64,000 nt of DNA, taken from positions 372,001-436,000 of the forward strand of contig NZ_LQIN01000001.1 in NCBI RefSeq assembly GCF_001500065.1, written 5' to 3'. The translations under genes and the position numbers were made by a program. Position 1 is the stretch's first letter; every line of letters begins with the position of its first letter. Positions 57,879 through 64,000 of this stretch are shown piece after piece. Source of the DNA: Mycobacterium sp. IS-3022. Its GTDB lineage: Bacteria > Actinomycetota > Actinomycetes > Mycobacteriales > Mycobacteriaceae. The notes under the pieces were generated by a model that had not been told where the DNA came from, made no database searches, and was given only the letters and a program-made list of their open reading frames with translations.

Positions 57879-58366
57879 TGCGCTGGATTGCGAGGTTGGT
57901 CGCGGGCCTGGTGGCTGCGGCGTTCGTGAGTCTGGCCGCGGTGGGCGGTGCGCTGTACTGGCAGCGAGTGGAGACGCGTGGCGAGCAAGCCGCCCGCGAG
58001 CATCTGGGACCGCTTGCGCAGAAGCAGATCCCGACCGTGTTCACCTACGACTACAAGACCGTCGAGCGCAACCTCACCGAGGCCTACAACCTGCTGACGC
58101 CGGAATACCGCAGAGAGTTCGAGGACAGGGCATTTTCCGACATCATCCCGCAGGCTCGGGAGCGGGAAGTGGTGAGCCAGGCCAACGTGGTTGGCGTGGG
58201 AGTAATGGACGCGCAGCGCAACTCGGCAGCGGTGATGGTCTACATCAATCGGACGGTGTCGGAGAAGTCAAACCGCGATCAGCCGATCTACGACGGCGCA
58301 CGACTGCGCGTGGAATACAAGCGCATCGACGGCCAATGGCTGATCAACTACATCACTCCGATCTAG
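57878..58366 (+). CDS. mam4B: Mce-associated membrane protein Mam4B (Rv3492c-like)
   Basis: The 162-residue protein has an N-terminal transmembrane helix ([20 protein letters not shown]) and a Mam-type extracytoplasmic domain with [20 protein letters not shown]. It is the last gene of the mce4 operon. Its 3' end overlaps the 3' end of the converging otsA by 14 bp, so the two transcripts are antisense there. Confidence 0.92.
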   Translation: MRWIARLVAGLVAAAFVSLAAVGGALYWQRVETRGEQAAREHLGPLAQKQIPTVFTYDYKTVERNLTEAYNLLTPEYRREFEDRAFSDIIPQAREREVVSQANVVGVGVMDAQRNSAAVMVYINRTVSEKSNRDQPIYDGARLRVEYKRIDGQWLINYITPI

Positions 58367-59834
58367 CGGACGCGGGTTGCTCGTCGGCGGAGCGCGTCGA
58401 GGCCAGCGCATCCAGGAACGCCCGCGCCCAGCGGTCGACGTCGTGGGCCAGCACCTGCCTGCGCAGCGCCCGCATCCGGCGCCTACCCTCCTCGGGTGAC
58501 TGGTTCAGCGCCGCCTCGATGGCGTCCTTGACGCCCTCCAGGTGATGCGGGTTGGCCAAATAAGCCTGGCGCAATTCGGCTGCGGCGCCGGTGAACTCGC
58601 TGAGTACCAGCGCGCCGCCCAGATCGCTGCGGCATGCCACGTACTCCTTGGCGACCAGGTTCATCCCGTCACGTAGCGGCGTCACCAGCATGACGTCGGC
58701 CGCCACGAAGAACGCGATCAACTCGTCGCGCGGCACCGGACGGTGCAGGTAGTGCACGATCGGATGCCCGACCTCGCCGTACTCCCCGTTGATGTGACCG
58801 ACCTGGCGTTCAATGTCCTGGCGCATCTCTATGTAGCTCTCGACCCGCTCCCGGCTCGGCGTCGCGAGTTGCACGAACACGGTGTCCTCGCGGTCGGCCC
58901 TGCCCTCGGCGAGCAGTTCGGAGAACGCCCGGAGCCGCACGTCGATGCCTTTGGTGTAGTCCAACCGGTCCACACCAAGCAAGATCTTGCGGGGATTGCC
59001 CAGCTCCTTGCGAATCTCCAAGGCTCGCTGGCGGATCGACCGCGAGCGCGCCTGCTGGTCGAGGGCCGTCGAGTCGATGGAGATCGGGAAGGCGCCGACC
59101 TTCACCGTGCGCGAGCCGACATCGATCTCACCGAACCGCGACCGGACACCGATCGTCGCACGGGAAGTGTTGGCGCCCACCAACCGTCGCGCCAGAATGA
59201 GGAAGTTCTGCGCTCCGCCCGGCAGGTGGAAGCCGACGAGGTCCGCACCGAGCAGGCCCTCGACGATCTCGGTCCGCCACGGCATCTGCATGAACAATTC
59301 GACCGGCGGGAACGGGATGTGCAGGAAGAAGCCGATGGTCAGGTCCGGACGCAGCGTGCGCAACATATTGGGCACCAGCTGCAGTTGGTAGTCCTGCACC
59401 CAGACTGTCGCGCCCTGCGCGGCGTTCTTCGCCGTCGCTTCTGCGAAGCGCCGGTTCACCTCGACGTAGGTGTCCCACCATTCGCGGTGGTAGATCGGCT
59501 TGACGATCACGTCGTGATACAGCGGCCACAGTGTCGCGTTGGAGAAGCCCTCGTAGTACTTGGCGACATCGTCGGCCGACAGGCTGACCGGGCACAGGGT
59601 CATGTCGTCCTGCTCGATCGGCGCGTCATCGGCGTCGGGTATGCCGGGCCAGCCGATCCACGCCCCCTGCCGACGGCGGAGCAACGGCTCCAGGGCTGTC
59701 ACCAGCCCGCCGGGGCTTCTTTTCCAGGTGGTGCTGCCGTCAGGCAACCGCTCCATGTCGATGGGCAGCCGGTTGGCCACCACCACGAAGTCGGCGTTCC
59801 CGGAGCCGGCCCGCGGACCGCCTCCCGGCGTCAC
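58353..59834 (-). CDS. otsA: Trehalose-6-phosphate synthase OtsA
   Basis: The 493-residue GT20 enzyme makes trehalose 6-phosphate from a nucleotide-glucose and glucose 6-phosphate. Recognisable parts are [20 protein letters not shown], the [16 protein letters not shown] acceptor loop, [20 protein letters not shown] and [20 protein letters not shown]. It begins with GTG directly after the stop of a 54-codon gene (no gap), so the two are cotranscribed. It is unrelated to sterol uptake but keeps the same position as Rv3490. Confidence 0.95.
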   Translation of the reverse strand: MTPGGGPRAGSGNADFVVVANRLPIDMERLPDGSTTWKRSPGGLVTALEPLLRRRQGAWIGWPGIPDADDAPIEQDDMTLCPVSLSADDVAKYYEGFSNATLWPLYHDVIVKPIYHREWWDTYVEVNRRFAEATAKNAAQGATVWVQDYQLQLVPNMLRTLRPDLTIGFFLHIPFPPVELFMQMPWRTEIVEGLLGADLVGFHLPGGAQNFLILARRLVGANTSRATIGVRSRFGEIDVGSRTVKVGAFPISIDSTALDQQARSRSIRQRALEIRKELGNPRKILLGVDRLDYTKGIDVRLRAFSELLAEGRADREDTVFVQLATPSRERVESYIEMRQDIERQVGHINGEYGEVGHPIVHYLHRPVPRDELIAFFVAADVMLVTPLRDGMNLVAKEYVACRSDLGGALVLSEFTGAAAELRQAYLANPHHLEGVKDAIEAALNQSPEEGRRRMRALRRQVLAHDVDRWARAFLDALASTRSADEQPASARSE

Positions 59835-59999
59835 TTACGCCTCGAGCTTCGACGGTCCAATGCCGAGCATCGAGAGGAAGACCCGGCATTCCTCGGCGTC
59901 GGTCGCGTATGCGGCGACAACGCGCCGCGCCTGGCGGGCGGTGCTGTCGGCGAGCGGTTCGACGTCGCCGAGTTCGGCGGAATCTGATTTGGCAGGCAT
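59835..59999 (-). CDS. 54-residue conserved protein abutting otsA (Rv3489-like)
   Basis: Reading the minus strand from ATG 59997-59999 gives 54 residues: MPAKSDSAELGDVEPLADST, then ARQARRVVAAYATDAEECRV, ending FLSMLGIGPSKLEA, stop TAA. Length and position equal Rv3489 of M. tuberculosis, a protein of unknown function. The stop abuts the GTG of otsA, so otsA translation is likely coupled to this small gene. No membrane segment; probably a small helical protein. Confidence 0.8.
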   Translation of the reverse strand: MPAKSDSAELGDVEPLADSTARQARRVVAAYATDAEECRVFLSMLGIGPSKLEA

Positions 60000-60049
60000 A
60001 CGACAACTCTAGGCGAAGGGGCCGTCGCTGCGGTCCGGCAACCCGCTGA

Positions 60050-60406
60050 CTAGGGGCTGTGGCTGAACACCGGCGCCGGCGGCGGAGTCACCTGCTCGGC
60101 CTGGGCCTCCTCGTCGAGGCCGATGCAGCCACCCTGGTTGTGGCCGATGCACGGAACGCCCAGCACCTCCGGCACGTCCGGGTTACCGGCCGGGGTGGAG
60201 AACGTCGAACCGGCGTTCGGCACCGTGTGGGGCACGCAGACACCGGTGAACTGGTCGGGCTCTTCGCCACCGGAGCAGCTCTGCGCCACCGGCGCCACGT
60301 TCGGGACGGGGGCTGCAAAGGCGGCGAGCACTGGCGCCGCGGCGATCGCAACCGCAAAGCCACCGGCAAGCATCAGTCGTTGTGCGGGGAACTTCAAGGT
60401 CGCCAT
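60050..60406 (-). CDS. Small secreted protein, NPDVPEVxGxPCIGHN family (copy A)
   Basis: The 118-residue precursor has a signal peptide (RLMLAGGFAVAIAAAPVLAA) and a short mature part with GNPDVPEVLGVPCIGHNQGG and four cysteines. Databases often call this mycobacterial family intersectin-EH binding protein Ibp1; that name is from memory and tells nothing about function here. AGGAAG precedes the ATG. Copy B lies just upstream on the same strand. Confidence 0.75.
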   Translation of the reverse strand: MATLKFPAQRLMLAGGFAVAIAAAPVLAAFAAPVPNVAPVAQSCSGGEEPDQFTGVCVPHTVPNAGSTFSTPAGNPDVPEVLGVPCIGHNQGGCIGLDEEAQAEQVTPPPAPVFSHSP

Positions 60407-60505
60407 CGTCACGCTTCCTGTAGTTGTCAACCGTGTCGTCGGCATGAAGTCTATGGAAGCCCGCAGTTTTCTGCACAGCTTCGCAGAGTTCCTGGGCAGC
60501 GGTGG

Positions 60506-60856
60506 CTACGGGCTGGAACTGATGATGGACCGGGGTTGCGCCGGTGGGCCCATCGCTGCCTCGTCTTCGGCCAACCCCATGCAGGCCCCGGAGTTGTGCC
60601 CGATGCAGGGAATGCCGTCGATCTCCGGGACGTCCGGATTGGCCGCTGTGGTCTGGAACAACGGCGGCGAAGTCGGCACCAGGTACGGCACACACGTCGT
60701 GGTGAACTGGTCGGCTTCCTCGCCCGATTGGCAGCCCTGCGCCAGCGCGGCGTCCGGTCCGGCGAGACCCAGGCCGACCGCGGGCGCGGCCGCGATGGCC
60801 ACGAAGAATCCGCCGGCCAGAACAAGGCGTCGAAGGGGGAACGAGGAATTCGCCAT
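60506..60856 (-). CDS. Small secreted protein, NPDVPEVxGxPCIGHN family (copy B)
   Basis: The 116-residue paralog of copy A has signal peptide RLVLAGGFFVAIAAAPAVGL and the mature motifs NPDVPEIDGIPCIGHNSGAC and SGEEADQFTTTCVP. The two genes are in tandem, 99 bp apart, and share layout and cysteine spacing, so they arose by duplication. Function unknown; export across the membrane is clear. Confidence 0.75.
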   Translation of the reverse strand: MANSSFPLRRLVLAGGFFVAIAAAPAVGLGLAGPDAALAQGCQSGEEADQFTTTCVPYLVPTSPPLFQTTAANPDVPEIDGIPCIGHNSGACMGLAEDEAAMGPPAQPRSIISSSP

Positions 60857-61015
60857 TTCGCGATTCTAGGAGCTTGCCTCGGCATCCGCGCACGATTGGC
60901 GCGTCGGTGGGTCGCCATCGACCGCCACGGGGCTCGAACCGGAAGCGGTGCAGGGCCGGTTTGGGCGGCACCGTAATGTGCAGTAAGCCGAACAATGCAA
61001 GCGAGGTGGTCCGCG

Positions 61016-61948
61016 ATGGCGAGCCCTGATCTGACAAGCGCCGACGCCGGAGGCGATGCAGCACAACAGGTGACGTACGAAACGCTGGACGACGGCCAGA
61101 TCGCCCGCATCTGGCTCAACCGCCCGCAGGCGCAGAACGCCCAGTCGCGCACGCTGCTTGTGCAGTTGGACGAGGCGTTCGGCCGCGCCGAGGCCGACGA
61201 CCGGGTGCGAGTGGTGATCCTGGCCGCGCGTGGCAAGAACTTCTCGGCCGGCCACGATCTCGGGTCCGAAGAAGCGATGCTGGAACGCAAGCCCGGTCCG
61301 GCGCAGCATCCGACCTTCCAGTCGCACGGTGCGACCGTGCCCGCGATCGCCGAGCGCACATATCTGCAGGAGTGGCACTTCTTCTTCGAGAACACCCGTC
61401 GCTGGCGGGATCTGCGCAAGATCACCATCGCGCAGGTGCAGGGCAACGCGATTTCGGCCGGCCTGATGTTGATCTGGGCATGCGACCTGATCGTCGCCGC
61501 CGACGACGCGAAATTCAGCGACGTGGTCGGTGTCAGGATGGGCATGCCCGGTGTCGAGTATTACGCGCACCCATGGGAATTCGGTGCCCGCAAGGCCAAA
61601 GAGCTTCTGCTCACCGGTGATTCGATCGATGCCGACGAGGCCCACCGGCTCGGTATGGTTTCCAAGGTTTTCCCGCGCGACCAACTCGAGGACAAGACGC
61701 TCGAGTTCGCCCGACGCGTCGCCGAGCGCCCGACGATGGCGGCGCTGTTGATCAAGGATTCGGTGAACGCCGCGGCCGACGCGATGGGCTTCACCGAGGC
61801 GCTGCGCCACGCATTCCACATCCACGAACTCGGCCACGCGCACTGGGCGGCGCACAATGAGAACCGTTATCCCGTCGGGCTTCCGCCGAACGTGCCGGAC
61901 TGGCGCACGCTCGGGGCGCCCAAGCTTGCCCGCCGTGACCAACCGTGA
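61016..61948 (+). CDS. Enoyl-CoA hydratase/isomerase family protein
   Basis: The 310-residue crotonase has oxyanion segments AARGKNFSAGHDLGSEEAML and QGNAISAGLMLIWACDLIVA, and the C-terminal ALRHAFHIHELGHAHWAAHN. An insertion near residue 115 (AERTYLQEWHFFFENTRRWR) sets it apart from EchA19; this form is common in mycobacteria. Substrate unknown. ATG 61016 follows GAGGTGG. A long hairpin element begins 20 bp after its stop. Confidence 0.85.
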   Translation: MASPDLTSADAGGDAAQQVTYETLDDGQIARIWLNRPQAQNAQSRTLLVQLDEAFGRAEADDRVRVVILAARGKNFSAGHDLGSEEAMLERKPGPAQHPTFQSHGATVPAIAERTYLQEWHFFFENTRRWRDLRKITIAQVQGNAISAGLMLIWACDLIVAADDAKFSDVVGVRMGMPGVEYYAHPWEFGARKAKELLLTGDSIDADEAHRLGMVSKVFPRDQLEDKTLEFARRVAERPTMAALLIKDSVNAAADAMGFTEALRHAFHIHELGHAHWAAHNENRYPVGLPPNVPDWRTLGAPKLARRDQP

Positions 61949-61967
61949 CCGCGGGGTATTGCTGACG

Positions 61968-62031
61968 CAATGTCGCGCTGAGGGCGCTGTCGCGGCTATA
62001 TATCCGCCGCGACGCTCTCAGACCGACATTG
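61968..62031. repeat. Long three-segment palindrome between two plus-strand genes
   Basis: Outer arms CAATGTCG (61968-61975) and CGACATTG (62024-62031), middle CTGAG/CTCAG (61978-61982/62017-62021) and inner GTCGCGG/CCGCGAC (61989-61995/62007-62013) pair in order around an AT-rich centre (CTATATAT). It could be a terminator for the hydratase gene or a dispersed intergenic element. Confidence 0.75.
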
Positions 62032-62063
62032 TGATCGGATGAGAAGTCGTTAGAAGAAATCAG

Positions 62064-62918
62064 ATGGCGAAAGGGTCTTCGGTGGAGTTGTCGTTGGCGG
62101 GTCGGACGGTACTGGTCACAGGTGGGGGCAGCGGCATCGGCAAGGGCGTGGCCGCGGCGGTGGTGGCGGCCGGCGGAAACGCGATGCTCGTCGGGCGCAA
62201 CGCCGACAAGCTCTCCACCGCGGCCGACGAGATCTCCGCTCAGGGCGGTTCGGGCTCGGTGCTCTACGAACCGGCCGATGTGACCAACGAAGACGAGGTG
62301 GCCCGCGTCGTGGAGGCCACCACGGCATGGAAGGGTCGGCTGTACGGCGTCGTGCACTGCGCAGGCGGCAGCGAGACGATCGGTCCGATCACGCAGATCG
62401 ACTCGGAGCTGTGGCGCCGCACCGTCGACCTCAACATCAACGGCACCATGTACGTGCTCAAACATTCGGCGCGGGAGATGGTGCGCGGAGGCGGCGGCTC
62501 GTTCATCGGCATCTCGTCGATCGCGGCGAGCAACACCCACCGCTGGTTCGGCGCCTACGGGGTGTCCAAGGCGGGCATCGACCACATGATGCAGTTGGCC
62601 GCCGACGAACTCGGCGCGTCCTGGGTGCGGGTCAACTGCATCCGGCCCGGTCTGATCCGCACCGAACTGGTCGCGCCGGTACTCGAATCGCCGGAACTGA
62701 GCGGTGATTACGCCGCGTGTACGCCGCTGCCTCGGCCCGGCGAGGTCACCGACATCGCGAACGCGTCGCTCTTCCTTCTCAGCGATGCCTCCAGTTTCAT
62801 CACCGGCCAGGTCATCAACGTCGACGGCGGACAACTCGTGCGCCGCGGCCCGGACTACTCGTCGATGCTCGAGCCGCTCTTCGGTGCGGACGGCTTGCGC
62901 GGAGTCGTCTCCAGCTAG
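62064..62918 (+). CDS. Short-chain dehydrogenase/reductase (Rv3485c-like)
   Basis: The 284-residue classical SDR has VLVTGGGSGIGKGVAAAVVA, the core motif GVVHCAGGSE (NNAG replaced), and GISSIAASNTHRWFGAYGVS with Tyr and the next Lys (KAG). It ends with SSFITGQVINVDGGQLVRRG. Position and type match Rv3485c. Substrate unknown. The ATG is 32 bp after the palindrome at 61968. Confidence 0.85.
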   Translation: MAKGSSVELSLAGRTVLVTGGGSGIGKGVAAAVVAAGGNAMLVGRNADKLSTAADEISAQGGSGSVLYEPADVTNEDEVARVVEATTAWKGRLYGVVHCAGGSETIGPITQIDSELWRRTVDLNINGTMYVLKHSAREMVRGGGGSFIGISSIAASNTHRWFGAYGVSKAGIDHMMQLAADELGASWVRVNCIRPGLIRTELVAPVLESPELSGDYAACTPLPRPGEVTDIANASLFLLSDASSFITGQVINVDGGQLVRRGPDYSSMLEPLFGADGLRGVVSS

Positions 62919-62961
62919 CAGTCGAACCGGCTCGTCGAGCCGGCCCGGTAACGTCGGTCGC

Positions 62962-64000
62962 GTGGTCACCTTGGACCGGCTCGTCAACGTGCTGGGCAGT
63001 TACGGCGTGCGCCTACGCTTCTGCCCGATCCCGCGGTCCAGGGAGCTGGGCAGCGTGGTGATGCACGAAATGGCCGGCGGCCGCACGGTCACCGGTGACG
63101 TACTGATGGCGATCGGGGCGCGAACCGTCAACGAGGCGTTGCGGTGGGCGGTTTCGGCGCGTGCGGTGGTGGTGCTTCTTCGCGACGGCGACGACGACAC
63201 CACGTTTGCAGGCATGGTCGAGGGTGTCGCGGTGATGGTCGTCGATCCGACGGTGTCCTGGAGCGAGCTCGCCGCCGTCGTCTACGGGCTGGTGCTCGAG
63301 GGACGGGAAACCGAATCCGGGCGGGGGCCAACGGATCTGTTCGCGCTCGCCGACAGCCTGGCCGAAGCGACCGGCGGCGGGGTCACCATCGAGGACCCGT
63401 TGTCGCGAGTGCTCGCGTACTCGACGATGCAGGGAAACGCCGATGCGGCACGGGTGGCGACGATCATGAGCAGGCAGGCGCCCGAGTCTCTGCGCGAATT
63501 CTTCCGTGCGCAAGGCATATTCGCCCATCTGCTGAACTCCGATGAGCCGCTGTTCGTCGGACCCGACACCGGACACGGGTTGTCCGGCCGCATGGTGGTC
63601 GCCGTGCGGTCCGGGCGGGAATTGATGGGATCGGTGTGGGTTTCGTGCTCTGAGCCGTTGGCCGAACCCGAACGCACGGCGCTGGCCGACGGCGCTCGCA
63701 CGGTGGCTCTGCATCTGCTGCGGTCCCGCGCCAGTGCAGATCTGGAGCGCCAGGTGGAATCCGAGCTGGTGCTCCGACTCCTCGACGGAAGTGCAGCCGC
63801 CGCGGCATCAGCCAGCAGACTCGGCCTCTCGCAGGGACCGATGCGGGTCATCGCCGTGCGGGCCTTCATCGGGACCGAACACGACGCCGCGCTGCTGCTG
63901 GCGTTCGAAAGGGCGACCGCCGGGTTCGGTTGGTCGCGCCCTGGGCGCAGCGCGCTGGCAGGCAACACCATCTACACGTTGCTGCCGGGCGAGCAGGCCG
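62962..64000 (+). CDS. PucR-family transcriptional regulator (3' truncated by window)
   Basis: The frame runs from GTG 62962 past the right edge, 346 codons visible. It contains a PucR N-terminal ligand domain (TVNEALRWAVSARAVVVLLR) and the start of the regulatory middle domain (DSLAEATGGGVTIEDPLSRV, ELVLRLLDGSAAAAASASRL). The C-terminal HTH lies outside. It is a second PucR-type protein, distinct from the one beside phaC. Downstream targets are not visible; the SDR upstream may be one. Confidence 0.75.
   Translation, partial: MVTLDRLVNVLGSYGVRLRFCPIPRSRELGSVVMHEMAGGRTVTGDVLMAIGARTVNEALRWAVSARAVVVLLRDGDDDTTFAGMVEGVAVMVVDPTVSWSELAAVVYGLVLEGRETESGRGPTDLFALADSLAEATGGGVTIEDPLSRVLAYSTMQGNADAARVATIMSRQAPESLREFFRAQGIFAHLLNSDEPLFVGPDTGHGLSGRMVVAVRSGRELMGSVWVSCSEPLAEPERTALADGARTVALHLLRSRASADLERQVESELVLRLLDGSAAAAASASRLGLSQGPMRVIAVRAFIGTEHDAALLLAFERATAGFGWSRPGRSALAGNTIYTLLPGEQA

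Overview
The window is high-GC DNA from a mycobacterium, most likely a fast-growing, environmental Mycolicibacterium type. Gene content and order match the sterol-catabolic (KstR) region known in M. tuberculosis as about Rv3538 to Rv3485c: kstD, hsaEGF, kshA, ltp3/ltp4, cyp142, echA19, fadD19, fadD17, fadE26/27, fdxD, hsd4A/chsB1, the complete mce4 operon, then otsA. No PE/PPE genes, insertion sequences, tRNAs, rRNAs or CRISPR arrays were seen. The PE_PGRS block that M. tuberculosis carries between fadD17 and fadD19 is absent. Ortholog names come from remembered family and synteny knowledge; no search was run.

Layout. 1-1.3 kb: a truncated extracytoplasmic protein and a secreted MPT63/DUF1942 protein with repeats. 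1.5-6.9 kb: steroid side-chain hydratase and kstD on the minus strand, divergent from hsaE-hsaG-hsaF (last steps of A/B-ring catabolism) around one KstR operator. 6.9-10.7 kb: an RqlH-type helicase, a haem-binding secreted protein and an IclR regulator. 10.7-13.8 kb: a KstR-boxed three-gene operon (Rv3531c-Rv3529c type). 13.9-17.5 kb: two lipoproteins, kshA with a His/Asp/Cys-rich partner gene, and a gamma-carbonic-anhydrase-like protein. 17.6-28.8 kb: an accessory block with a MOSC protein, a PucR regulator, PHA synthase, PHA depolymerase and an acyl-CoA dehydrogenase, converging on an opposing operon of GMC long-chain alcohol oxidase, acyl-CoA ligase and aldehyde dehydrogenase. 29.3-33.9 kb: the ltp3/ltp4 operon. 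33.9-36.9 kb: F420-type oxidoreductase, acetoacetate-decarboxylase-like protein and CYP142. 37-42.5 kb: an Rv3517-like putative nuclease between two palindromic elements, echA19/fadD19, a flavin-dependent NMO-family enzyme and an NmrA-type protein. 42.5-47.6 kb: fadD17-fadE27-fadE26 divergent from fdxD-hsd4A. 47.6-58.4 kb: the mce4 sterol importer. 58.4-64 kb: otsA with a tiny partner gene, two paralogous secreted proteins, an enoyl-CoA hydratase, an SDR and a truncated PucR regulator.

How they work together. Mce4 imports sterol; CYP142, FadD19/FadD17, FadE26/27, EchA19, the MaoC hydratase, Hsd4A/ChsB1 and the Ltp proteins shorten the side chain; KstD and KshA open ring B; HsaE/F/G finish ring-derived fragments to pyruvate and propionyl-CoA. 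Nine matches to the KstR palindrome TnnAACnnGTTnnA (eight full, one with a single mismatch) punctuate the operons. Several sit only 1-11 nt before a start codon and overlap a TAnnnT-like -10 element, which suggests leaderless, tightly repressed transcripts.

The most novel-looking parts are the accessory fatty-alcohol-to-acyl-CoA/PHA-storage block with a candidate operator before phaC, the extra F420-type and NTF2-like genes attached to ltp3/ltp4, the duplicated DUF35 protein beside two Cys-less thiolase-fold proteins, and the palindromes bracketing the Rv3517-like gene.
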